Shown piece by piece: positions 1 through 8,248 of a DNA stretch of 64,000 nucleotides. The translations under genes and the position numbers were made by a program. Source of the DNA: Palsa-506 sp963836355 (GTDB taxonomy: Bacteria; Actinomycetota; Actinomycetes; Streptosporangiales; Streptosporangiaceae); contig CAWIJO010000007.1 of NCBI GenBank assembly GCA_963836355.1, positions 434,001-498,000 of the forward strand, in the 5' to 3' direction. Numbering within the stretch: position 1 is the first letter of the stretch; each line of letters begins with the position of its first letter. Under the pieces are notes generated by a model. That model did not search any database, had not been told where the DNA came from, and worked only from the letters and a program-made list of their open reading frames with translations.

Positions 1-424
1 CGATCTCGGCTGTGGTCAGTCCGCCGGCCGCTCGCAAGGTCAGCCCGATCTGCGACGCAATGGGCAGCGACGGGTGGCAGCACATGTACAGCACGATGAG
101 GGTGTCGTCGGCGTCAGCCGATCGGTGTTCGGCGCCAGGAGGCTCCCGCGTCTCAGCTACTGCCCACTGGGCCACGGTCTCCTCTCGCCGCCGACGCGCC
201 TGATCGGAGCGCAGGAGGTCGGTCAGCCGACGCGACGCGACGGTGATGAGCCAGCCCTTCGGGTTCTCGGGAAGGCCGTCTCGTGACCATTGCAGGTAGG
301 CGGCGAGCAACGCCTCCTGAGTGGCGTCTTCGGCCAGGTCGAAGTTGCCGTAGCGGCGCACCACCGCGCCGAGGACCTGCGGCGTGAGCCGACGCAGCAG
401 GTCCTCGGTACCGGTGGCAGCCAA
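1..424 (-). CDS. ECF RNA polymerase sigma factor (ECF42-like), 3' end outside the window
   Basis: Translating the minus strand from a TTG at 424 gives an ECF sigma factor whose C-terminal part lies beyond position 1. Visible are the region 2 segment (YGNFDLAEDATQEALLAAYL), then NPKGWLITVASRRLTDLLR, then DDTLIVLYMCCHPSLP and LTLRAAGGLTTAEI. These match the long sigma factors with a DUF6596-type extension. It starts about 20 nt after the stop of a DGPF/YCII protein; that pairing is the known hallmark of group ECF42. No anti-sigma gene is visible. The TTG start was chosen for the GAAAGG about 8 nt upstream; the frame stays open further upstream, so the start is uncertain. Confidence 0.85.
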   Translation of the reverse strand, partial: MAATGTEDLLRRLTPQVLGAVVRRYGNFDLAEDATQEALLAAYLQWSRDGLPENPKGWLITVASRRLTDLLRSDQARRRREETVAQWAVAETREPPGAEHRSADADDTLIVLYMCCHPSLPIASQIGLTLRAAGGLTTAEI

Positions 425-444
425 CGCGCCAGCCTTTCGGGGCC

Positions 445-861
445 TCAGCCCTCGTAGTCCGCCTGGTGCTCGTCGATCGGGCGCACGTCAGCGAAGGCAC
501 GCGCTCGGACATGCTCCGGCCCGGGACAGGTGGCGAGGCGTGCAGCGATCTCGGTGGCCCGGTCGAAGCTTTCGCATTCGACGACCCAGTAGCCTGCGAG
601 TACCTCCTCGGCCTCGGCGTACGGGCCGTCGGTCACCACCGGTACCCCCTCGCGGAGCCCGACCCGACGGGTGTGCGCTGGAGCGCTCAGACCGCGGGTC
701 TCGACCAGCTCGCCGGAGTCGAGCAACTTCTGGCTGAAGGCTTGCATGAACGCTCCAACCGCGGCGAAGTCCTCGGCAGTCCAGGCCGGCTCTGCCGACG
801 GCCGGCCAACCATCTCCTGGTAGTTCTGCTGCGATGCAAAGGTCAAGATCATGTACTTCAT
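445..861 (-). CDS. YCII-related DGPF-domain protein
   Basis: A 138-residue protein starting MKYMILTFASQQNYQEM, with the family signature TDGPYAEAEEVLAGYWVVE near residues 80-98. YCII/DGPF proteins are small dimeric ferredoxin-like folds, and their biochemical role is mostly unknown. It sits directly upstream of the ECF sigma gene on the same strand (about 20 nt apart), which is the conserved ECF42 arrangement, so it is probably co-transcribed and functionally tied to that sigma factor. Length and start are normal for the family. Confidence 0.88.
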   Translation of the reverse strand: MKYMILTFASQQNYQEMVGRPSAEPAWTAEDFAAVGAFMQAFSQKLLDSGELVETRGLSAPAHTRRVGLREGVPVVTDGPYAEAEEVLAGYWVVECESFDRATEIAARLATCPGPEHVRARAFADVRPIDEHQADYEG

Positions 862-1002
862 CCTCGTATCCTTCCCTCTCGGGCGCCTGCTGGCGCTCTC
901 ACCACTGACGTCGGAGCCAACCGCCGCAACCGGACAGTGGCACGCGACCTCCGCGCTGAGGCGGATACTGCATGTTGGGGCCGGGGGGACCAGGCCGACC
1001 GT

Positions 1003-2007
1003 TCATCCCTCCCCCACCATCGACAACAGCGTTGCGATCCCGGTCGCCACGGCGGTGACTGCACGGGACAGACGGACCGCGCGGGCGATGTCGGCCGGGC
1101 CAGCAGCGCGCCCGTCGCCGAGAGACGGCCGGCGGTCGGTCACCCCGCCGTACGAGTTCGCGCCGCCGAGCCGGATGCCGAGCGCCCCGGCGAAGGCAGC
1201 CTCGCAGCGGCCCGCGTTCGGGCTCGGATGCCGCCCGCCGTAGCTGCGCAACGCCCGCCACGCGGCCACCGGACTGCCGCCGGCCACCGGGGCGCAGGCC
1301 ACGGCCAGCAGCCCGGTGAGCCGCGCTGGCCCCCAGTTGACGACGTCGTCGAGCCGCGCCGACGCCCAGCCGAACCTCGCGTACCGGGGCGAGCGGTACC
1401 CGACCATCGAGTCCAGGGTGTTGACCGCCCGGTACGCAACCAGGCCGGGCAGCCCGGCGACCGCGCCCCACAGCACCGGCGCGACGGCCGCGTCACTGGT
1501 GTTCTCGGCGACGGACTCGATCACCGCTCGGGCCAGCTCCGCCGCGTCAAGCCCGCCGGGATCCCGCCCGCACAGGCTGGGCAGCGCCGCCCGCGCGGCC
1601 GGCAGGTCCCCGGCTGCGAGCGCCGCGCGGATCCGCTCCGCCTCTGCGGCCAGCGATGCGGCGCCGGTGACCGCCCACGTCGCGGCGGCCGTCAGCGCAA
1701 GCCGCGCCCATGGCCGGCGCCGGCAAAGCTGGTCGGACATAACAGCAAGACCAAACACCGGTTTAACGGATCCGCAGGCGTACATCGCCCCCCGCAGCCT
1801 GCTGTCGGCGTAAACAATGCCTTCCAGCGCCTGGGCGGCCCGGCCGAACAGCGCGACCGGATGCCCCCGGCGCGGGTCGCCGAGCAGCGCGTCAGCGGCG
1901 ATACCGGCCACTATGCCGCCCGCTAGCGGCCACCGGCGGCCGGCCACCGCCGGGCGGCTGGGCGCGCCGCGCGCCGCAGCTGCCGCCAGCCTGGCGAGTC
2001 GGGTCAT
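1003..2007 (-). CDS. cobD: Adenosylcobinamide-phosphate synthase CobD/CbiB
   Basis: A 334-residue integral membrane protein. CobD attaches the aminopropanol arm to adenosylcobyric acid late in cobalamin biosynthesis. Recognisable family segments are ADALLGDPRRGHPVALFG near the N-terminus, VIESVAENTSDAAVAPVLWG in the middle, AYRAVNTLDSMVGYRS and the C-terminal SPNAGRCEAAFAGALGIRLGG. The frame runs open upstream across the tRNA gene; the ATG at 2007 (MTRLARLA) was chosen because everything upstream is non-homologous. A stretch near residues 75-95 (CGSVKPVFGLAVMSDQLCRR) looks inserted relative to the family. No other cob genes are in the window and no B12 riboswitch was recognised upstream. Confidence 0.9.
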   Translation of the reverse strand: MTRLARLAAAAARGAPSRPAVAGRRWPLAGGIVAGIAADALLGDPRRGHPVALFGRAAQALEGIVYADSRLRGAMYACGSVKPVFGLAVMSDQLCRRRPWARLALTAAATWAVTGAASLAAEAERIRAALAAGDLPAARAALPSLCGRDPGGLDAAELARAVIESVAENTSDAAVAPVLWGAVAGLPGLVAYRAVNTLDSMVGYRSPRYARFGWASARLDDVVNWGPARLTGLLAVACAPVAGGSPVAAWRALRSYGGRHPSPNAGRCEAAFAGALGIRLGGANSYGGVTDRRPSLGDGRAAGPADIARAVRLSRAVTAVATGIATLLSMVGEG

Positions 2008-2159
2008 GGGACACGACGATAGGCAGTGCCGGGCCGGCCCCACCGGGCGGCCCGTGCTGGGCGGCTCATGCCGGGCGCCCGTTACCGCGGCTGGTTCGCC
2101 CGGACCAGGTCGAGCGGATGGCCTCGGCGGATGGCCTCGGTCGGGCACAATTAACTCTG

Positions 2160-2233
2160 GCGCCTGTAGCTCAGCTGGACAGAGCAGCTGCCTTCTAAGC
2201 AGCGGGTCGCGGGTTCGAATCCTGCCAGGCGCG
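2160..2233 (+). tRNA. tRNA-Arg (anticodon TCT)
   Basis: The cloverleaf can be drawn by hand: acceptor GCGCCTG/CAGGCGC (2160-2166 with 2226-2232), D-stem GCTC/GAGC, anticodon stem GCTGC/GCAGC around loop CTTCTAA (anticodon TCT), and T-arm GCGGG-TTCGAAT-CCTGC. The discriminator is G at 2233 and CCA is not encoded. It reads the AGA codon, which is rare in such a GC-rich genome. It lies just upstream of two gene remnants. Confidence 0.96.
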
Positions 2234-2460
2234 CGCGCGGAACGCCGACCGCGCTCAGGCGCACAGGCCTGGCGGCGAGAAAGCGTGATCCGAATTGACA
2301 GCCGCCAGCCCTCGCGAGGATGCTGCCTGGCATCCACTCTGCCCATCCGGTGACACGGAGTCCGAGGGGGAAGACGCGTGGCGAGGCAGCCTGCCTGCTG
2401 GGCAAGGCCCGCCGGTGTGGCAGTGCTCCTCGTCCTGGTCGTGCCCAGCGCCGCTCCGGC

Positions 2461-2601
2461 AACTGCGCGGCCGTGGTCAACGTCGTGGTGCTGCCCTTCG
2501 TCGCGATCACCACGACATACCTGTACTGGGATCTTCAGGTCCGGAAGCTGCTGAAGGAGCCGAAGCCGGCCCGGGCCAGCACCCTCCCAGCGGAGGCGTG
2601 A
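2461..2601 (+). pseudogene. C-terminal remnant of a membrane protein
   Basis: The last 46 residues of an open frame read as the end of a polytopic membrane protein: a hydrophobic stretch (VVNVVVLPFVAITTTYLYWD) followed by LQVRKLLKEPKPA. This is the usual ending of actinobacterial glycerophosphoryl-diester-phosphodiesterase-type membrane-domain proteins (LPF..L..T.LYFDLRVR). Upstream of about 2461 the frame is arginine-rich and has no membrane segment, so the body of the gene is missing. The family assignment rests on this short tail only. Confidence 0.45.
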
Positions 2602-2619
2602 ATCGCGTGCGCAGGAATC

Positions 2620-2887
2620 TCAGCTGAGGTGGTGTACCTGCTGCAGTCCGTACACCGGCGTCGGGATGCCTACCTCGCGCGCGTTGAGCTGCAGCGCGAG
2701 GAACAGCGAGTAGTGCCGCGACTGGTGCAGGCTGCCGCCGTGGAACCACCGGGCCTGCTGCTGGGTCGGCTTCCACCGTACCCGGTGCCATAGACGACCA
2801 GGTCGGCCGGCAGCTCTGTGCCGTCCTCCATCACCACCCAGTCTTCTCGAAACCGGCGGCCTCGCCACAACCAGGTTTCTGGCGAGG
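2620..2887 (-). pseudogene. Flavin-containing monooxygenase remnant (C-terminal end)
   Basis: Two minus-strand frames together carry the end of an FMO-type FAD/NADP monooxygenase. One frame (about 2785-2860) reads VVMEDGTELPADLVVYGTGY, the family's ATGY-like segment. The other (2620-2765) reads ARWFHGGSLHQSRHYSLFLA and then IPTPVYGLQQVHHLS, the family's C-terminus. The join is frameshifted near 2780 and nothing resembling the FAD- or NADP-binding Rossmann motifs remains. It directly abuts the stop of the GH12 gene. This is a decayed fragment, not a gene. Confidence 0.7.
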
Positions 2888-3694
2888 CTACGCCCTGGCC
2901 CAGAACCGCCGGACGGCCAGGCCCTTGCCGCCATGCAGGAGTTCGAAGCCCGCCTCGATGTTCAGCAGCCACCACCGCCGGCTGACCAGCCGAAGCCGCT
3001 CGGCATGGTGGATGAACGGGTTCAGCCGGAGATGCTTGACCCCCCGCACCGGATGTACCCGGCGGAACTGGATGTAGTGCCATGATTTCCGGCCCAGACG
3101 CGCCCGCCAGTGCGCCAGGTACCACCGCACGCCGTCCACCCGCACGATCCGGTGGCTGGCCGGCGGCTGCTTGCGAGAGTTAAGCCAGATCATCAGCTCA
3201 GCGCCGGTGGCCTGGCCGGTTCTCATCCGGTGCCGGCCGAACCAGAGGTCCAGGGAGGCATCCCATTGGCCGCGGGCGCGCTCTGACGTCCGCCAGGTGG
3301 CCTCGGGTCTATGCAGCGCCGACGCTCTGGCCGGCAGCCCGCTGTGCCGTGTGCAGATCCCCCAGCTGCATCCCATGAAGACGTAAGGGAACGACATCAC
3401 CCGGCCGCCAATTTTGTTACGGCCAATCTTGGTTACCTTGAAATTGGGCCGGAGATTGATATTCCCCAGGCACATGGCTCGGGTACCCCAGAAATCATTC
3501 CTTACTATGAAACTGCTGCCATCGTGGCTGCGTACCGCGACATGCTGGTATCTTTTACAAAGCCTGCTGGTCGACGCGCTTGCCGAACCGCCATTAACGA
3601 CAACTAAGCTGGCGAGCAGGGCAATCGGGACGAGAAACGCGACAAGTCGGTTCCCACGGCGTAGTTCTACCAGGGCAAGTTTCCGGTTAGCCAT
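2888..3694 (-). CDS. Secreted glycoside hydrolase family 12 (endoglucanase/xyloglucanase type)
   Basis: A 268-residue protein with an N-terminal export signal (basic start, hydrophobic FLVPIALLASLVVV, then SASAS). The mature part follows the GH12 beta-jelly-roll pattern: PYVFMGCSWGICT, WDASLDLWFG, GAELMIWLN with the nucleophile glutamate, and near the C-terminus WLLNIEAGFELLHGG with the acid/base glutamate. GH12 enzymes cut beta-1,4-glucan or xyloglucan outside the cell by a retaining mechanism. Both catalytic glutamates are present. The mature protein is unusually rich in Arg and His for this family. It stands alone, flanked by an FMO remnant downstream and a divergent small gene upstream. 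Confidence 0.85.
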   Translation of the reverse strand: MANRKLALVELRRGNRLVAFLVPIALLASLVVVNGGSASASTSRLCKRYQHVAVRSHDGSSFIVRNDFWGTRAMCLGNINLRPNFKVTKIGRNKIGGRVMSFPYVFMGCSWGICTRHSGLPARASALHRPEATWRTSERARGQWDASLDLWFGRHRMRTGQATGAELMIWLNSRKQPPASHRIVRVDGVRWYLAHWRARLGRKSWHYIQFRRVHPVRGVKHLRLNPFIHHAERLRLVSRRWWLLNIEAGFELLHGGKGLAVRRFWARA

Positions 3695-3883
3695 GGATTA
3701 CAACCTAGTCGGCACAAGCATAAGGCCGATGGCTCAGTGCGATATTTCGCGCCGGTCAGCCCCGGCGGGCATAGCCGCAGTACTACCGCAGGCATAATCC
3801 CGCATCATGACGCCACGGTAGCGAGCCAGCCGCGGCGGCATCGCCGCTGCCCGTCCCGGCGGTCGCCTTGTACTGTGCAGTTC

Positions 3884-4324
3884 ATGAACGACTCGCCGGA
3901 CAAGACCGGGTCGCCGGGCCGCGACCGGCCGGCCAGCCCGGGCAGGCCGGCCATGCCCGGCATGCCACCCGGGATGGGCTTGCCAGCCGGGACGCCGGGC
4001 CCGCCCCGCCGGAGCCGGCCTCGCTGGAGCCGACGGCGGCGCAGGCTGACGCTGGCGGCCGCGGGCGTGCTCACCGCCGCCGCAGCCGCCGGGCTGACCG
4101 CCTGGGGAATCGCCAACCCCGGCGCCTACGGGCAATCCCGCGACGGCTGCATCACGGTTTCCGTGCCGAGCACCACCGGCGGCGCGCTCGTGCACGGCTG
4201 CGGCGATACCGCCCGGGCCATGTGCCGGGCCGCGTACGCCGGGCACGACCGGCTCTCGGCGGCGACCAGGCCGCAGTGCCGGCTGGCCGGCATCGCACCG
4301 CAGGCCTCCCCGGCCGGCGGCTAG
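3884..4324 (+). CDS. Small predicted membrane-anchored or secreted protein of unknown function
   Basis: A 146-residue protein. Residues 1-50 are rich in Pro, Gly and Met; then come an Arg cluster (RRSRPRWSRRRRR), one hydrophobic segment (LTLAAAGVLTAAAAAGLTAW) and an exported tail of about 80 residues with four cysteines (DGC, HGCGD, MCRAAY, QCRLAG). The order cytoplasmic-basic-hydrophobic-exterior fits a single-pass anchored protein with two disulfides. No family was recognised. The ATG at 3884 was preferred because the upstream part of the frame is low-complexity and overlaps the promoter of the divergent GH12 gene. Confidence 0.6.
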   Translation: MNDSPDKTGSPGRDRPASPGRPAMPGMPPGMGLPAGTPGPPRRSRPRWSRRRRRLTLAAAGVLTAAAAAGLTAWGIANPGAYGQSRDGCITVSVPSTTGGALVHGCGDTARAMCRAAYAGHDRLSAATRPQCRLAGIAPQASPAGG

Positions 4325-4534
4325 CGTCCGGTGCCACACCGACCGCGGGCATCCGGAGGACGTCAGCGCCGTGCCCGAGCCCGCGCGCGGCGGCAGTGAC
4401 GCCGCGCTGCCCGTTATAACCAAATCGGCAGCGAAGCCGTCAGTAGCTGGTTGCTCCCGGCCTGGCGCTGACCCCGGCTCGCGGTCTGGCGCAGGGCTGT
4501 TGCACGATTTGCGGAGCTTGTTACTGAATATCCT

Positions 4535-4548
4535 GGCAAGCGCTTTCC
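4535..4548. promoter_or_regulatory. LacI-family operator-like palindrome, apparently orphan
   Basis: GGCAAGCGCTTTCC has the AAGCGCTT core with a central CG and flanking GG/CC, the classic LacI/CcpA-type operator form. It lies in a gene-free stretch (4325-4792) about 250 bp beyond the end of the lacI gene and does not precede any convincing gene. It may be what is left of the promoter of a lost sugar operon. Confidence 0.5.
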
Positions 4549-4612
4549 CGAATCGGCGGGAACGTACTCTGCGCGGGCCGGCCCGCGCGAGGGCCCGGGT
4601 TCCGTTTGCATG

Positions 4613-4673
4613 GCCAACCCGCTCGATGTCACATCGAGCTGGTCTGGTGCCGCTCAACTTCACATCGAGCAGG
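4613..4673. repeat. Dispersed 60-bp repeat, copy 1 (contains a 19-nt palindrome)
   Basis: GCTCGATGTCACATCGAGC at 4621-4639 is a perfect 9-bp inverted repeat around one base. It is followed 12 nt later by an imperfect version, GCTCAACTTCACATCGAGC (4652-4670). Essentially the same 60 bp recurs at 44667-44727, on the same strand. Both copies lie in gene-free stretches. The rest of the 4325-4792 gap holds a LacI-like operator and short GC-rich repeats (4690-4730) but no gene. Confidence 0.8.
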
Positions 4674-4792
4674 TTCCTGCTCCGCGCGGCCGGGCGGGAA
4701 GGCGCGGGCGGGCGGGAAGGCGCGGGCGGGCGGGCGAGACGGCGCGCGAACGCGCGGGACGCGGGACTGGACGGGCGAGCCCGGGCCAGTGG

Positions 4793-5947
4793 TCAGCTGG
4801 GGGGCGGGCTGGTCGCGGCCGACCGTCGGTGAGCGGGGTTCGGGCCGCTGGCCGGAGGGTGATCAGCCGGGGGGCGCGGGGTGGTGCTCTCCCGCAGGAT
4901 TACCTCGCCGGGTACCGGCATTACCCTGGGCCGGTCGCCGGCCGTGTCATCGAGCACCAGGCTGGCTGCCATCTCGCCCATCTTGGTCAGCGGCAGCCGG
5001 ACGGTGGTCAGCGGCGGGTAGACATCGCGCAGGGTGACGATGTCGTCGTAGCCCGCCACCGCGATATCGACCGGAACCGACAGACCGCCCGCCCGCAGCC
5101 GGGCCAACGCGCCGACGGCCATCACGTCAGCCACCGCGAACACGCAGTCCGGCAGCTCGTTCCCGCTGGCCAGGACCGTGCTCATCGCCTCGTAGCCGCC
5201 GTCGCGGGTGAACTCGCCGTAGATGACGTTGCGCGGATCCAGCGACACCGACCAGGACCGCAGGCCCGCCCGGAAGCCTGCCAGCCGGTCCCGCGCGGTG
5301 AGCAGTTCCCGCGGCCCCGCCAGCACCGCGAAGGTCCGGTGCCCCTGCCCGACCAGGGCCTGGCCGAGGGCATAACCGCCGGCCGCGTTCTGCGGAAGGA
5401 TCGTGTCGATGCCGAGCAGGTCCTGCCCGACGGTCACGACCCGGCCGCCGGAGCGCCGGAAGGCATCGATCTCGGCGCGCAGCCCGGCCCGCTCGGTGAC
5501 GTCATCGGACCTGCTGCCGATGAGGATGACCGCGCGGGCCCGCTGGGCCCGCATCAGCGCGACGTAGTCGCGCTCCCTGACTTCTCCGGCCGGCGTGCTG
5601 GACAAGCAGACCAGCATCTGCCGGGAGTAGGCGACATCGATCAGCCCGGCCGCGATCGAGGAGAAGTACGGATCCGCGATGTCGTGCACGACGACGCCGA
5701 TCGTGTTGCTCTGCCCGGTTGCCACCGCCCTGGCCTGGAGGTTGGTGGTATAGCCGAGCTCAACGACGGCCACGTTCACCCGGTCGGCCAGCTGCTGGCC
5801 AACCCGACGCGGGCCCGCGCTGATGACCCTCGACGCGGTGGTCAGCGATACGCCGGCCCGGTCGGCCACGTCCTGCAGCGTGATCCGTGCCGCCGTGCCG
5901 CGGCCATCCGGCCTGCGCCGGTTCGGTGCGGGCCCCGCGTCGATCAC
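4793..5947 (-). CDS. LacI-family transcriptional regulator
   Basis: A 384-residue repressor-type regulator. The helix-turn-helix is at about residues 22-45 (ITLQDVADRAGVSLTTASRV), followed by the hinge helix and a periplasmic-binding-like sensor domain (IGVVVHDIADPYFSSIAAGL through VAGYDDIVTLRDVYPPLTTV). About 18 unconserved residues precede the HTH and about 35 Pro/Ser/Ala-rich residues follow the domain. It is divergent from a dead Gfo/Idh oxidoreductase gene; the palindrome at 6133-6146 between them is the natural operator. Its target was probably a small sugar or inositol-type catabolic operon that is no longer intact here. Confidence 0.93.
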   Translation of the reverse strand: MIDAGPAPNRRRPDGRGTAARITLQDVADRAGVSLTTASRVISAGPRRVGQQLADRVNVAVVELGYTTNLQARAVATGQSNTIGVVVHDIADPYFSSIAAGLIDVAYSRQMLVCLSSTPAGEVRERDYVALMRAQRARAVILIGSRSDDVTERAGLRAEIDAFRRSGGRVVTVGQDLLGIDTILPQNAAGGYALGQALVGQGHRTFAVLAGPRELLTARDRLAGFRAGLRSWSVSLDPRNVIYGEFTRDGGYEAMSTVLASGNELPDCVFAVADVMAVGALARLRAGGLSVPVDIAVAGYDDIVTLRDVYPPLTTVRLPLTKMGEMAASLVLDDTAGDRPRVMPVPGEVILRESTTPRPPADHPPASGPNPAHRRSAATSPPPS

Positions 5948-6132
5948 TGCGTCTCCTGATCCGCCATCCGGCTTACCCGTCTGGCTAGCCGCCCAGGTTC
6001 AGCCAGCCAGTCTTAGCCGGCCAGTCTGGGCCGCCTGCTCGGCTATCCCGTTGGCCATTCGGTTTGCAGTCCCGGTTGGCCGTCCAGTTTTAGCCATCTG
6101 CCTTGACCGGCTCTCCGGCCAAGCCTAGTCTG

Positions 6133-6146
6133 GGAAAGTGCTTTCC
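6133..6146. promoter_or_regulatory. Probable LacI-family operator before the Gfo/Idh gene
   Basis: GGAAAGTGCTTTCC has perfect 6-bp arms (GGAAAG/CTTTCC) around TG and closely resembles LacI-family operators. It is 47 bp upstream of the Gfo/Idh start and about 190 bp from the divergent lacI start. The rest of the 5948-6192 interval holds degenerate copies of a TAGCCGGCCAGTC-like motif. Confidence 0.65.
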
Positions 6147-6192
6147 GATACCGCGCACACCGGCCCGACGGATTGCCCCCGAAGGGTGCTTC

Positions 6193-7047
6193 ATGTCGCG
6201 CAAGACAGTCCAGGTCGCGGTGAACGGCGCAACTGGCCGGAACGGCGCAACTGGCCGGATGGGCTACCGGCAGCACCTGGTCCGCTCGCTGCTGATGACC
6301 AGCGACCAGGGCGGGGGGTTGCTCGATGACGGCACCGCAATCCTTCCCGAGCCGGTCCTGGTCGGCCGCAACGAACTGCGACTGCGCCAGATTGCCGAGC
6401 AGCACGGCATCTCGCGCTGGACGACGGACCTGGATGACGTCCTTAATGACCCAGGCATCGATGTCTACTTTGACGCACAGGTCACCGCCGTCCGCAAGAC
6501 CAGCCTGGGCAAGGCCATCGCGGCCGGGGAGCACGTGTAGACCGAGAAGCCAGTGGCGGGCTCCGTGCACGGCGCGGTGCAGCTGGCGCGCGCCGCGCCC
6601 GCGGCGGGCCCCGGACCTGGCGTGGTCCAGGACAAGCTGTTCCTGCCCGGCGTCATTAAGCTGCGCCGACTCACCAACGAGGGGCTCTTCGGGCACATTC
6701 TCTCGGTGCGTCTCGAGTTCGGCCGCTGGGTCTTCGATGGCAGCACAGCCGCCTCGCAGCGGGCCTCCTGGAACTACCGCAAGGAGCAGGGCGGCAGGAT
6801 CGTCCTCGACATGTTCCCGCACTGGCAACGCCTCCTGGAGGATCTTTTCGGCCCCATCCAGGCGCTCTACGCACGGCACGCTACCCATGTCCCAGTCCGG
6901 CGGGATGAAAAGGGCGCTCAGTATGACGTTAAGGCGGATGACACCGCCTACGCGCTGCTGGAATTCGACAGCGGGGCCGTCGCCTCCGTTAATTCTTCGT
7001 GGGCGGTGCGCGTCAACCGCCGTGAACTCAGTGGGAGCTGTTCCTGA
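6193..7047 (+). pseudogene. Gfo/Idh/MocA-family oxidoreductase, inactivated
   Basis: From ATG 6193 the frame encodes the N-terminal NAD-binding domain, then stops at a TAG (6538-6540) inside the family motif: GEHV-stop-TEKPVAG, where the family has HVYTEKP. The same frame continues for 165 more codons with the C-terminal substrate domain (VVQDKLFLPGVIKLRRL, GGRIVLDMFPHW, VNSSWAVRVNRREL). After that about 60 residues are missing: the next homologous words, WELFLKH, appear just past the junction near 7030-7050, in another frame. The Rossmann segment also carries an 18-bp tandem duplication (6223-6258). The enzyme family oxidises sugars and inositols with NAD(P). At least two lesions make function very unlikely. 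Confidence 0.85.
6223..6258 (+). repeat. 18-bp tandem duplication in the Gfo/Idh Rossmann region
   Basis: AACGGCGCAACTGGCCGG occurs twice head to tail (6223-6240 and 6241-6258). It repeats six residues inside the nucleotide-binding loop (NGATGR NGATGR MGYRQH, where relatives have a single NG.TGRMGYRQH). The frame is kept. Confidence 0.9.
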
Positions 7048-7252
7048 AGCACCCGGCCGGGCAGACCGCGGCCACCGTCAAGGGCCCCGCTTCGCTGACC
7101 TGCTGGGCTAGCCCCGGGGCCTGCGGCCACGAACCGGCGAACGCAGCCAAGACCCATTTTTAACGCAGCCTTCAATGGCCGGCGCCCGCCATCGGCGGCG
7201 GTCTTGCGCCGGACCCGGCGAAGACCGCCTGCCGGGGCCGCCCGACATTAGC

Positions 7253-7489
7253 TCAGAGCTTGGTGAGCTTGGTGAAAGGAGTGGTAATCCGGGCCTGCTG
7301 CGGGCCGAAGTCCACGAGCACGGCTACGCCGTCCTCGACGCCGACGACCCGGCCGAGGCCGTAGCGGTCGTGCGTGACCTGGTCATGCATCGCGTACTGC
7401 TCAACGGGCCGGGCCGGGGGGAGGTTGTTGAAGGGGCTGGTTGGCAGAAAACGCCGGGGCACGGCGCGGGAAGGATTCATCACTTCCAT
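7253..7489 (-). CDS. Small conserved actinobacterial protein with an SH3/tudor-like core
   Basis: A 78-residue protein. Residues 33-78 (VTHDRYGLGRVVGVEDGVAVLVDFGPQQARI...) have the pattern HxxYGxGxVxxVxxxxxxVxFxxxxxxI seen in small tudor/SH3-like barrels at the ends of UvrD/PcrA helicases. Very similar short proteins are common in actinobacteria, without a known function. It is convergent with the dead Gfo/Idh gene and follows the 7541-8248 gene on the same strand after a 50-bp gap. Confidence 0.7.
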   Translation of the reverse strand: MEVMNPSRAVPRRFLPTSPFNNLPPARPVEQYAMHDQVTHDRYGLGRVVGVEDGVAVLVDFGPQQARITTPFTKLTKL

Positions 7490-7540
7490 TATGCGGCACT
7501 ACGACAGCGCATTGCTCCCGGAATGACCAATCAGCGCCGG

Positions 7541-8248
7541 TCAGCCGACCACCGCGAGCTGGCCGAGCCTGGCGCGGGTGCGGGCAAGCGGCCCGCTCTT
7601 CATGTCCCTGCGCCACGCCGGGAACTCGTCGCCGAACTTCTGCTGCGGCTTGCCCGCCGAGGAATAGACCACGTAGCCGCCCCGCACCATCGTGAACGCG
7701 GCATGCAACTGACCCAGCTTGTCGAACTGCGCGGTCGGGGCGGCCAGCGGATCGAACCAGGCCGGCGTGACGAAATTTGACACCGACACGCTGCTGACTT
7801 CGTAGGTCGGGGCCTCGACCGGGTCGCAGACCTCGAAGCTGTATACCTTGCCGCTACCATCATTCGCCCACAGGTTGCAGTTCGGGTCGATGTACATCTC
7901 CAGCACCTCGTGCGACAGGACGCTGGACACGCTCCAGTCGCCGGTCGTCGTCTTCCCGCCGTTGTCGAGCTCGGGCTTGGCCGCGACGACGCCCCACAGC
8001 TTGCCGCCCTGGTCCTCGGTATGGAAGCCGAGCACGCCCTGCGGCTGATCCGCGATGGTGTCGACGATGGCGATGCCGTGCGCTTCGGCAGGCACGGCGG
8101 ACGCGTCGGTGTAGAATACGACGGCGGCGGGATCCCGGTCCCATAGCGGCGCGGCGTCCATGCGAACCTGGGTCGCGATGGCCTCTGTCATCGTCGCCGC
8201 GTCATCATTGGACACCAGCGTGGACTGGTTCAGGATGGCAATCAGCAT
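7541..8248 (-). CDS. Uncharacterised protein with a metallopeptidase-like HEVLE...D motif
   Basis: A 235-residue protein starting MLIAILNQSTLVSNDD, without a signal peptide or membrane segment. Near residue 113 it reads SVLSHEVLEMYIDPNCNLWA, an HE-x-x-E-x-x-x-D arrangement placed like a zinc-protease helix, but the full HExxH is absent. It ends with a short basic stretch. Similar proteins are annotated only as hypothetical in the families I know. The metal-site reading is an inference from the motif alone. Confidence 0.6.
   Translation of the reverse strand: MLIAILNQSTLVSNDDAATMTEAIATQVRMDAAPLWDRDPAAVVFYTDASAVPAEAHGIAIVDTIADQPQGVLGFHTEDQGGKLWGVVAAKPELDNGGKTTTGDWSVSSVLSHEVLEMYIDPNCNLWANDGSGKVYSFEVCDPVEAPTYEVSSVSVSNFVTPAWFDPLAAPTAQFDKLGQLHAAFTMVRGGYVVYSSAGKPQQKFGDEFPAWRRDMKSGPLARTRARLGQLAVVG

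Noticed and set aside
2160..2233. The tRNA-Arg gene as an occupied att site
   Set aside because: No integrase and no repeat of the tRNA 3' end was found downstream; only gene remnants are visible.
1003..2346. A 447-codon version of cobD starting at 2346
   Set aside because: The extra N-terminal part would run across the tRNA-Arg gene and has no homology; the ATG at 2007 fits the family.
6538..6540. Reading the in-frame TAG of the Gfo/Idh gene as pyrrolysine or stop read-through
   Set aside because: The family has Tyr at this site (one base from TAG), no decoding genes are visible, and the gene has further lesions.
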